DNA of 13,016 nucleotides, from assembly GCA_023136715.1 (NCBI GenBank), contig JAGLQT010000026.1, forward strand, positions 1-13,016. The letters run 5' to 3'. Position numbers and translations under genes: made by a program. This DNA comes from Gammaproteobacteria bacterium (GTDB taxonomy: Bacteria; Pseudomonadota; Gammaproteobacteria; SZUA-229). Positions 7,204 to 13,016 of this stretch are shown in pieces. Within the stretch, counting starts at the first letter, position 1; each line of letters opens with the position of its first letter. The notes beneath the pieces are model-generated. The model saw only the letters and a list, made by a program, of their open reading frames with translations. It made no database searches and was not told the origin of the DNA.

Positions 7204-7235
7204 AATATTTCTACTAAAGAACAACCAGGGAAAGG

Positions 7236-7745
7236 TTATGGCGCAAGTAAAACCTTCACTTGCTTGCTTACATCCATAGCACCATTCAAGCGCCATTCTC
7301 CCTGACTCAATTCGATGTACCATTTACCCTGAATCAACGACTGCTTAACCATGCCGATATAGCTATTGCCCTGTCCATGGTTCAGCACCAGGTATACATC
7401 ATTATGATCATGCGTGGCATATTGAAGTTTTAGCTGCAAAGTATCTGGATAGTTTTCCAGACCTCCTTTATCAAAAGCCAGATTAATCCGAATCAGGCTG
7501 TCTGTATCATTCATTTCCAATGCCGCACTAAGCCCTTTTTCCTGAGCCAGAGCATCACGAGACAAGTCACGATTAATGGCCATACCTTGCTTATAATAGT
7601 CATCTGCAACCAGACCATCATCGGTAGTAACTGCTAGCCAGATCATAATAACGCCCATTACAATCGCGGAAAATGGAATTGCAATCAACATCCAGACCAT
7701 AGGATAACGATACCAGGGAAGTACAGCTGTATTACTCATATTCAT
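7236..7745 (-). CDS. ccoH: CcoH / FixH, cbb3 oxidase assembly protein
   Basis: CcoH is a small membrane protein needed for assembly or stability of cbb3 oxidase. The 169-residue product has a short cytoplasmic N-terminus, one membrane helix (about 16-40) and a periplasmic FixH domain. The family signature follows the helix: ADDYYKQGMAINRD (47-60). The remainder is a beta-rich domain ending WRLNGAMDV and VKVLLAP. The ATG at 7745 directly follows the TAA of ccoG with no base between; a second ATG two codons later (7739) is an alternative start. No separate ribosome-binding site is evident, so coupling to ccoG is likely. It is the last gene of the cluster, before the hairpin at 7168-7203. The ccoI and ccoS genes, often next in order, do not follow. 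Confidence 0.92.
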   Translation of the reverse strand: MNMSNTAVLPWYRYPMVWMLIAIPFSAIVMGVIMIWLAVTTDDGLVADDYYKQGMAINRDLSRDALAQEKGLSAALEMNDTDSLIRINLAFDKGGLENYPDTLQLKLQYATHDHNDVYLVLNHGQGNSYIGMVKQSLIQGKWYIELSQGEWRLNGAMDVSKQVKVLLAP

Positions 7746-9176
7746 TTATCTGGGACCTATAAAACGCGCTTCTTCACTAATAACTAGATCTATCTGGTGA
7801 TCAGCCTGCAACTTGAATTGAATTTCACTGCTACGCTTATCCAGATTTTCAGGATCAACCATTGCCCTCACTGGAATTTCGATCACACTACCAGCAGCCA
7901 CTTCTATATCCTGTCTATCCATATCAAAAGATAAACCCTCTAGGCCAACCACCGTCAGATGATAACGACGAGTCACATTATCCATATTCATAACTTTGAC
8001 AATATAAACATTTTCGATCCAACCTTTATTGGTTTCACGATACAAACTGTTTCGATCACGAAGCACATCCATTGCCAGGGGCTCACGAATTGAGATAGCA
8101 TAAAAAGTGCTCGCAATAATCGCCAGCAGGATGATTCCATAAACTATGATTCGGGGACGTATAAAATGCGCAGTCGAACCATGCAGCATATTTTCAGTGG
8201 TATATCGAATGAGGCCTTTTTCATAGCCCATTTTATCCATGACGTCATCGCAGGCATCTATACAGGCAGCACAGGCAATACAGTCATATTGCAAACCATC
8301 ACGAATATCAATACCTGTCGGACAAACCTGCACACAAATAGTACAGTCTATGCAATCACCCAAACCCTGATTTTTAGGATCAGCCCCTTTCTTACGTTTA
8401 CCACGAGATTCACCACGTGCAGTATCATAAGAAATAACCAGCGTATCATTGTCGATCATAGCGCTCTGGAAACGAGCATAGGGACACATATAAGTGCATA
8501 CCTGCTCACGCAACCAGCCAGCATTACCATAAGTAGCAAAACCGTAGAATATAATCCAGAACCATTCCCATGGGCCGAGATTAAAACTAAATGCATTACC
8601 CACTAATTCTCTTAATGGCGAGAAATAACCGACAAAAGTAAGACCGGTATATAAAGAAAAAATAATCCAGATAAAATGCTTGGTCGCTTTAATTCTAAAT
8701 TTGTTAAACGTCCAGGGCGCCTTGTCCAGCTTCATTTGCCGAGGGCGATCACCTTCAATTTTTCTTTCTATCCATAAAAACACTTCGGTCCAGACGGTTT
8801 GCGGACAGGCATAACCACACCACAAACGCCCGGCCAAAGCGGTAAAAAAGAACAGGGATAAGGCCGCGATTATCAATAGCAGCGCTAAATAAAAGAAATC
8901 CTGTGGCCAGAAAATAATACCGAAGATATGAAATTTACGATTGGGTAAATCAAACAGGACGAGCTGGGTACCCTCCCATTCTAACCACGGAATTATGTAA
9001 TACAGGCCCAACAGAACCAAAACACCGCTAACCCTCAGCGCTGCAAACAGGCCATGGACTTCTCGTGGGTAGATTTTCTCGCGCTTAGCATATAGCGACG
9101 ACTCTACGTCAGTAGAAGCTGGTAGACCAGATTTCGCTACTTTAGAAACCGCTTCTTTGTTAGAAGACTCACTCAT
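7746..9176 (-). CDS. ccoG: CcoG / FixG, polyferredoxin-type protein for cbb3 assembly
   Basis: CcoG (RdxA/FixG) is an inner-membrane iron-sulphur protein implicated in reducing copper for cbb3 oxidase assembly. The 476 residues include about five membrane helices (near 45-63, 92-114, 165-185, 203-218, 342-362). There are conserved cysteine motifs LWCGYACPQTVW (118-129) and CTYMCPYARFQ (227-237). Two 4Fe-4S motifs follow: C275-x2-C278-x2-C281-x3-C285-P and C299-x2-C302-x2-C305-x3-C309. The C-terminal periplasmic region (from about 365) is the Ig-like FixG domain, with IEIPVR. All key cysteines are intact. The start ATG at 9176 has no strong Shine-Dalgarno sequence. A terminator-like hairpin lies upstream (9228-9257), so ccoGH may have its own promoter in the 50-nt gap; none is convincing there. 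Confidence 0.97.
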   Translation of the reverse strand: MSESSNKEAVSKVAKSGLPASTDVESSLYAKREKIYPREVHGLFAALRVSGVLVLLGLYYIIPWLEWEGTQLVLFDLPNRKFHIFGIIFWPQDFFYLALLLIIAALSLFFFTALAGRLWCGYACPQTVWTEVFLWIERKIEGDRPRQMKLDKAPWTFNKFRIKATKHFIWIIFSLYTGLTFVGYFSPLRELVGNAFSFNLGPWEWFWIIFYGFATYGNAGWLREQVCTYMCPYARFQSAMIDNDTLVISYDTARGESRGKRKKGADPKNQGLGDCIDCTICVQVCPTGIDIRDGLQYDCIACAACIDACDDVMDKMGYEKGLIRYTTENMLHGSTAHFIRPRIIVYGIILLAIIASTFYAISIREPLAMDVLRDRNSLYRETNKGWIENVYIVKVMNMDNVTRRYHLTVVGLEGLSFDMDRQDIEVAAGSVIEIPVRAMVDPENLDKRSSEIQFKLQADHQIDLVISEEARFIGPR

Positions 9177-9227
9177 TGTCAGGCTACTGTATTAGTTTAT
9201 TACCTAATTCTGTTAAATGAAAACGTA

Positions 9228-9257
9228 AACGATTCCGATTAACAAACCGGAATCGTT
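9228..9257 (-). terminator. Intrinsic terminator-like hairpin upstream of ccoG
   Basis: The minus strand reads AACGATTCCG (9257-9248), a 10-base loop, then CGGAATCGTT (9237-9228): a perfect 10-bp stem. It is followed by the T-rich TTACGTTTTCATTT. It starts 4-5 nt after the stop codon of the small membrane-protein gene, so it would end the ccoNOQP transcript before ccoG. The T-run is interrupted, so read-through is possible. Confidence 0.65.
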
Positions 9258-9261
9258 AGAA

Positions 9262-9531
9262 TCAATGATTTTCGATAGCTGATTCAGTGCTTGGTTTTTC
9301 AGGTACTTTGCATGGTTTCAAAAAATAACAGGTCGCCATACAATTAAATACGCCGAACAACCAGAAAGTAAAAAAGCCTACTGTATAGGCACCCAAGCGA
9401 CTGATATCGTAATCGATAAATATGATACTGGGATCAAAAATTGTGAAAAAGATAATCGTCGCAATACCGGCCATTATAAAAGATGGCCACAATATTGAAA
9501 CGATTCTTTGTATTACGGGAACACTAGCCAT
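9262..9531 (-). CDS. Small two-helix membrane protein in the cco locus, function unknown
   Basis: An 89-residue hydrophobic protein with two predicted membrane helices (about 11-32 and 46-69), a short polar link containing FDPSIIFIDYDISRLGAYTVGF, and a polar C-terminal tail (KVPEKPSTESAIENH). Three cysteines cluster at the end of helix 2 and beyond (Cys64, Cys68, Cys74). I do not recognise a named family. Small proteins of similar shape between ccoP and ccoG occur in other proteobacteria, from memory rather than from a search. The start ATG at 9531 has AGG very close upstream (CAGGCCTATG), so the ribosome-binding site is poor. It lies 57 nt after ccoP and is followed at once by a terminator, so it is probably the last gene of the ccoNOQP transcript and may aid oxidase assembly or stability (inference). 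Confidence 0.8.
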   Translation of the reverse strand: MASVPVIQRIVSILWPSFIMAGIATIIFFTIFDPSIIFIDYDISRLGAYTVGFFTFWLFGVFNCMATCYFLKPCKVPEKPSTESAIENH

Positions 9532-9588
9532 AGGCCTGAATATTACACGAATCAGACTTTTTGGCTAGTGATAATTATTCCCATTCAA

Positions 9589-10500
9589 TCATTTGCTCTC
9601 GTTTGACAGACTATATATATAAGCCGCCAGGATATGTACTTTTGCCTCACCGAGGAACTCAGCATGCGCCGGCATACGACCTGCACGACCCTTGGCAATA
9701 GACAATTTAATCGCTTTAGCAGTACCACCATACAACCAGACATTATCGGTCAGATTTGGCGCACCCATTGCCTTGTTACCAGTACCTTCTGCTGTATGGC
9801 AGGCAAAACAGAACATATCATATTTAGCCTTACCAAGCTCAGCCACTTCAGCGTCTACTTCACGACCTGCTAGCTGCTGAACATATTCAGCCACTTGAGC
9901 GACACCTTCTTCACCACCCAGGGCATCCTGCCAGGCTGGCATAGCGCCGGTACGACCATGCATAATCGTTGCCTTGATGGTCTCAGGATCATCACCATAC
10001 AACCAGTCATTATCGCGAAGATTAGGGAAGCCTTTAGCACCACGTGCATCGGAACCATGACAGACTGAGCAATAGTTCACGTATAAACGCTCACCCGTGC
10101 GCATAGCATTATCACTGGCGGCCAATACCGTCAAATCTTCACCAAGAAATTTCTCATACAAAGGATCGAATTTTGCGTCGGCTACCGCAACCTCAGCTTC
10201 ATACTCGCCAACTGAACTCCAACCAAGAATACCCTTATAACTACCTAAGCCCGGGTACAGTGCAAGATAGACCAGACCAAATACGATGGTGATATAGAAC
10301 ATATACAACCACCAGCGTGGCAGCGGTGTATTCAGTTCCTGAAGATCTTCATCCCAGACATGCCCGGTAGGCTTTGCCTCACCATCTTCTGGCAATTCCG
10401 CCTTGTTGTTTATCTGAAGCAAATACAGCATCCAGACGATTCCACCCAAGGCTATAGCGCTGATAAACCAGCTCCAGAATTCGCTATTAAAGTCAGCCAT
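9589..10500 (-). CDS. ccoP: CcoP, cbb3 oxidase di-haem cytochrome c subunit
   Basis: CcoP takes electrons from soluble cytochrome c and passes them to CcoO in the cbb3 complex. The 303 residues have two N-terminal membrane helices (about 8-29 and 64-81), the arrangement of the longer CcoP type, followed by the conserved LYPGLGSYKG. Two periplasmic cytochrome c domains follow. The first has C144-S-V-C147-H148 with likely axial Met187 (GAMPAW). The second has C231-F-A-C234-H235 with Met276 (RMPAH). The N-terminal FWSWFISAI and the linker DEDLQELNTPLPRWW are family hallmarks. The start ATG at 10500 has a strong AGGAG (10510-10506) overlapping the ccoQ stop codon. All haem ligands are intact. Confidence 0.98.
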   Translation of the reverse strand: MADFNSEFWSWFISAIALGGIVWMLYLLQINNKAELPEDGEAKPTGHVWDEDLQELNTPLPRWWLYMFYITIVFGLVYLALYPGLGSYKGILGWSSVGEYEAEVAVADAKFDPLYEKFLGEDLTVLAASDNAMRTGERLYVNYCSVCHGSDARGAKGFPNLRDNDWLYGDDPETIKATIMHGRTGAMPAWQDALGGEEGVAQVAEYVQQLAGREVDAEVAELGKAKYDMFCFACHTAEGTGNKAMGAPNLTDNVWLYGGTAKAIKLSIAKGRAGRMPAHAEFLGEAKVHILAAYIYSLSNESK

Positions 10501-10508
10501 GATTACTC

Positions 10509-10670
10509 CTAATGTGTTTCATTATTACTAATTGGTTTGTCATCATCCATGGCCATACGTGCCGCTTTATCAAACTCGGCTTTACGACCACTTCCCCACG
10601 CCCATATTACGATGCCAACAAATACGACAAACGCAAGTACAGTCCAGATTATGTGTACATTGGTACTCAT
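10509..10670 (-). CDS. ccoQ: CcoQ, small cbb3 oxidase subunit
   Basis: A 53-residue single-helix protein that stabilises the cbb3 complex in other bacteria. The translation starts MSTNVHIIWTVLAFVVFVGI, has one membrane helix (about 7-25), then WAWGSGRKAEFDKAA and an acidic tail with MDDDKP. This is the classical CcoQ pattern (helix, aromatic WAW-S, basic-acidic tail, FDKAA). The start codon overlaps the ccoO stop by 4 nt (ATGA), and the gene ends 8 nt before ccoP, whose ribosome-binding site overlaps its stop. Position in ccoNOQP order and sequence both support the call. Confidence 0.95.
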   Translation of the reverse strand: MSTNVHIIWTVLAFVVFVGIVIWAWGSGRKAEFDKAARMAMDDDKPISNNETH

Positions 10671-11278
10671 CGGCGCACTTTAATTTTGGTACCCAAAGAT
10701 TGTAGATACGTAATTAGAGCATCAAGCTCAGTCACGCCTTCCAACTTGGCCGGAGCCTCTTTGATATCCTTTTCGGTATAAGGCGTTCCCACTATCATCA
10801 ATGCTCTCATCTTGTCCTGAATAGACGAATTATCCAGCTGATTTTCTTCCAACCATGGATAGCTAGGCATAATAGATTCAGGTACAACGTCACGAGGATT
10901 AATCAAATGCACACGATGCCAGTCATCTGAATAACGCTCACCAACACGATGCAAATCTGGACCGGTACGTTTAGAACCCCATAAGAAAGGACGGTCATAA
11001 ACAAACTCACCAGCAACAGAATAGTGACCATAACGTTCAGTTTCTGCACGGAAAGGTCGAATCATTTGAGAATGACAACCGACACAGCCTTCACGAATAT
11101 AAATATCACGACCAGCCAACTGCAATGCAGTATAAGGTTTTAAGCCTGCCACTGGCTCGGTTGTTGATTTCTGAAAAAACAATGGAACAATTTGCGCCAG
11201 ACCACCCCAGAGAATAACAATAATTGAAAGTACAATCAGGAAACCCAGTTTGGTTTCTACTTTTTCCTGTAACGTCAT
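10667..11278 (-). CDS. ccoO: CcoO, cbb3 oxidase mono-haem cytochrome c subunit
   Basis: CcoO is the membrane-anchored cytochrome c that delivers electrons to CcoN. The 203 residues have an N-terminal membrane helix (about 10-34) and a periplasmic cytochrome c domain with C65-V-G-C68-H69 in the family signature REGCVGCHSQMIRPF. The probable axial Met137 is in SIMPSYPW. Other hallmarks are ERYGHYS, FLWGSKRTGPDL and the ending ALITYLQSLG. The start ATG at 11278 is preceded, with 8-nt spacing, by AGGAG (11291-11287), which overlaps the ccoN stop codon. The stop overlaps ccoQ. This tight packing indicates one transcript with coupled translation. Confidence 0.98.
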   Translation of the reverse strand: MTLQEKVETKLGFLIVLSIIVILWGGLAQIVPLFFQKSTTEPVAGLKPYTALQLAGRDIYIREGCVGCHSQMIRPFRAETERYGHYSVAGEFVYDRPFLWGSKRTGPDLHRVGERYSDDWHRVHLINPRDVVPESIMPSYPWLEENQLDNSSIQDKMRALMIVGTPYTEKDIKEAPAKLEGVTELDALITYLQSLGTKIKVRR

Positions 11279-11289
11279 ATCTGCTTCTC

Positions 11290-12714
11290 CTAATGCGCTT
11301 CTGCTGGCGCAGGAATGGTTGCTACAACCGGCTGACGCTTAGCGATTGTTTTAAATACGTTGTAAGCCATGATCAGCATACCGCTCAGGAACATCACGCC
11401 ACCGAGGAAACGAACCACATAGAATGGGTGCATAGACTGAACACTTTCCACAAAGCTGTAGGTCAAGGTGCCATCAGCATTCACTGCACGCCACATCAAG
11501 CCTTGCATAATGCCTGAAATCCACATTGAAGTGATGTACAGCACAACACCAATTGTTGCGATCCAGAAATGCATATCGATCAGTTTTTTGCTGTGCATCT
11601 CTGTACCAAACAAACGTGGGATCAAAAAGTAAATCGCACCAATACTAATGAATGCCACCCAGCCTAAAGCACCTGAATGTACGTGGCCTATCGTCCAGTC
11701 AGTGTAATGCGACAGCGCGTTAACAGTCTTAATAGCCATCATCGGGCCTTCAAAGGTTGACATACCGTAGAAAGAAACCGATACGATCATGAATTTAAGA
11801 ATTGGATCAGTACGCAACTTGTCCCAGGCACCTGATAAAGTCATCATGCCGTTGATCATGCCACCCCATGAAGGTGCCAACAGAATCAATGAGAACACCA
11901 TACCCAGAGATTGAGTCCAGTCTGGTAAAGCAGTGTAATGCAGATGATGAGGACCAGCCCAGATATAGGTAAATGATAAAGCCCAGAAATGTACTACTGA
12001 TAAACGATAGGAATAAACCGGACGCTCAGCCTGCTTGGGCAGGAAGTAATACATGATACCAAGGAAGCCTGCAGTCAAAAAGAAACCTACTGCATTATGC
12101 CCATACCACCACTGGATCATGGCATCCTGCACACCCGCATAAGCTGAATAGGATTTGAACAATGAAACTGGTACCGCTGCGCTATTAACAATATGCAGAA
12201 CAGCTACCGTGATAATAAAGGAACCAAAGAACCAGTTTGCTACATAAATATGCTTAACCTTACGCGTTGCGATTGTTCCGAAGAAAACAACTGCATAACT
12301 CACCCAAACTACGGCAATAAGAATATCAATGGGCCATTCCAGCTCAGCATACTCTTTTGATGAAGTGATACCCAACGGCAGGGTAATAGCCGCTAGCAGG
12401 ATAACAGCTGTCCAGCCCCAGAAGGTAAAAGCTGCCAACTTAGGCGCGAACAATCTAACATGACAGGTTCGCTGAACAGCATAATAAGAGGTCGCAAATA
12501 AAGCAGATCCACCAAAAGCAAAAACAACTGCATTGGTGTGCAAGGGACGCAGACGCCCAAAGGTCAGCCAGGGCGTATCAAAATTCATTGCAGGCCAGGC
12601 CATCTGAGAGGCGATTAGTACGCCAACCGTCATGCCCACAATACCCCAGATCACTGTCATCACAGCAAATTGTCTGACGACTGTGTAGTTATAGGTCATG
12701 GTTTCATCATTCAT
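11290..12714 (-). CDS. ccoN: CcoN, catalytic subunit of cbb3 cytochrome c oxidase
   Basis: CcoN is the haem-copper subunit that reduces oxygen to water and pumps protons, with high oxygen affinity. It is a polytopic membrane protein of about 12 helices. Numbered from the ATG at 12714, visible ligands by analogy with the Pseudomonas stutzeri enzyme are His59 and His346 (low-spin haem b), His344 (haem b3), and His206, His256 and His257 (CuB). Tyr250 (TYIWAGPHHLHY) is the residue cross-linked to a CuB ligand. The frame extends upstream to a TTG at 12756, but the ATG at 12714 has AAGGA about 7-8 nt upstream and gives 474 residues, the usual length, with the family-like YNYTVVRQFAVMTV start. It leads the ccoNOQP operon. 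Confidence 0.98.
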   Translation of the reverse strand: MNDETMTYNYTVVRQFAVMTVIWGIVGMTVGVLIASQMAWPAMNFDTPWLTFGRLRPLHTNAVVFAFGGSALFATSYYAVQRTCHVRLFAPKLAAFTFWGWTAVILLAAITLPLGITSSKEYAELEWPIDILIAVVWVSYAVVFFGTIATRKVKHIYVANWFFGSFIITVAVLHIVNSAAVPVSLFKSYSAYAGVQDAMIQWWYGHNAVGFFLTAGFLGIMYYFLPKQAERPVYSYRLSVVHFWALSFTYIWAGPHHLHYTALPDWTQSLGMVFSLILLAPSWGGMINGMMTLSGAWDKLRTDPILKFMIVSVSFYGMSTFEGPMMAIKTVNALSHYTDWTIGHVHSGALGWVAFISIGAIYFLIPRLFGTEMHSKKLIDMHFWIATIGVVLYITSMWISGIMQGLMWRAVNADGTLTYSFVESVQSMHPFYVVRFLGGVMFLSGMLIMAYNVFKTIAKRQPVVATIPAPAEAH

Positions 12715-12757
12715 AGATGCATCCTTCTTGGTTCCTACGGAACTGTTATTTTTCAAA

Positions 12758-12809
12758 AGTATATTAGAATAATTCTATATGATTCAAGACAACTAATCTA
12801 TAAATTATA
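12758..12809 (-). promoter_or_regulatory. Candidate ccoN promoter region with FNR/Anr-like site
   Basis: Two -10-like hexamers are seen on the minus strand: TATAAT (12809-12804) and TATACT (12763-12758). Neither has a good -35. Between them lies TTGTCTTGAATCAT (12792-12779), 7 of 10 to the FNR consensus TTGAT-N4-ATCAA. An AT-rich palindrome TAGAAT-A-ATTCTA (12765-12777) also lies there. cbb3 operons are commonly activated by FNR/Anr, so the site is plausible. However, its distance to TATACT (15 nt) is shorter than the about 22 nt expected for class II activation. Confidence 0.35.
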
Positions 12810-13016
12810 GGCTCAAAATCGGAACTAACTAATAATATATTTGTCTATATATGCCTTGCACGGATACCGCTTGCTTAACGCGGCATCAGAAAATAAAAAA
12901 CTCCCGTACTTCATAAAATTATTCGTCATTGCGTGCTAGTTATATCTGGGGCGGAATTCAACCATAGAATTAAAATCAATTCAAAAGAAACCAACAAAAA
13001 ACAGGGTTATCTACAA
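12810..13016. other. Non-coding stretch at the right edge, no gene seen
   Basis: Both strands are broken by frequent stop codons and no conserved protein or RNA motif is apparent. The sequence is AT-rich, with a small imperfect inverted repeat (ATGCC at 12851-12855 with GGCAT near 12882-12886) that lacks a T-run. It probably belongs to the upstream region of ccoN and perhaps of a divergent gene beyond the window. Confidence 0.6.

Noticed and set aside
8166..8606. 146-codon plus-strand open frame opposite ccoG
   Set aside because: It is antisense to a fully conserved ccoG region containing both 4Fe-4S motifs, and its translation has no recognisable domain.
12715..12756. N-terminal extension of CcoN from a TTG at 12756
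   Set aside because: The 14 extra residues are unlike known CcoN starts, and the ATG at 12714 has a good AAGGA ribosome-binding site and gives normal length.
12966..12979. FNR-like AGAAT-TAAA-ATCAA near the right edge
   Set aside because: Only one half-site matches well, and it is over 250 nt from the ccoN start with no promoter near it. Such half matches are frequent in AT-rich sequence.
13007..13015. TTATCTACA, one mismatch to a DnaA box
   Set aside because: A single imperfect box, with no cluster, no AT-rich unwinding element and no dnaA/dnaN/gidA neighbour, does not support an origin.

Overview
This looks like a core chromosomal segment from a gammaproteobacterium of moderate, slightly AT-rich base composition. 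Three things point there: the block prmA - zinc-ribbon/DUF3426 gene - dusB - fis - purH, which resembles the order in pseudomonads and relatives; rnpB placed just upstream of mraZ-rsmH; and a complete ccoNOQP-type cbb3 oxidase operon. The genus cannot be named from the sequence alone. There is no insertion sequence, phage gene, CRISPR array or tRNA, and base and codon use appear even throughout.

Left part (1-1950, all minus strand): the 5' part of rsmH (cut by the window edge), then mraZ, which is the head of the division and cell wall (dcw) cluster. Upstream of mraZ lie a good sigma70-type promoter and three GTGGR repeats at 10-bp spacing, the expected MraZ autoregulatory site. Behind that come the RNase P RNA gene rnpB and a small TPR-like gene. 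The TPR-like gene's stop codon lies 4-5 bases from the start of rnpB and shares a base with the probable rnpB -10 box.

Middle (2062-7161, plus strand): prmA (ribosomal protein L11 methyltransferase), a membrane-anchored zinc-ribbon/DUF3426 protein, dusB and fis (overlapping by 4 nt), then purH (last two steps of IMP synthesis) behind its own probable promoter. A 13-bp hairpin between purH and the oppositely oriented oxidase genes probably terminates both.

Right part (7236-12714, minus strand): the transcription order is ccoN, ccoO, ccoQ, ccoP, a two-helix membrane protein of unknown role, a terminator-like hairpin, ccoG and ccoH. CcoN, CcoO and CcoP form the high-affinity cbb3 cytochrome c oxidase used at low oxygen. 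CcoQ stabilises it. CcoG and CcoH take part in copper handling and assembly. The assembly genes ccoI and ccoS, often next to ccoGH, are not here. The last 300 bases hold the ccoN upstream region and no visible gene.

I found no evidence of a new multi-gene system. The most worthwhile leads are the small membrane protein inside the cco locus, the coding/promoter/rnpB overlap, and the untested regulatory palindromes upstream of ccoN.
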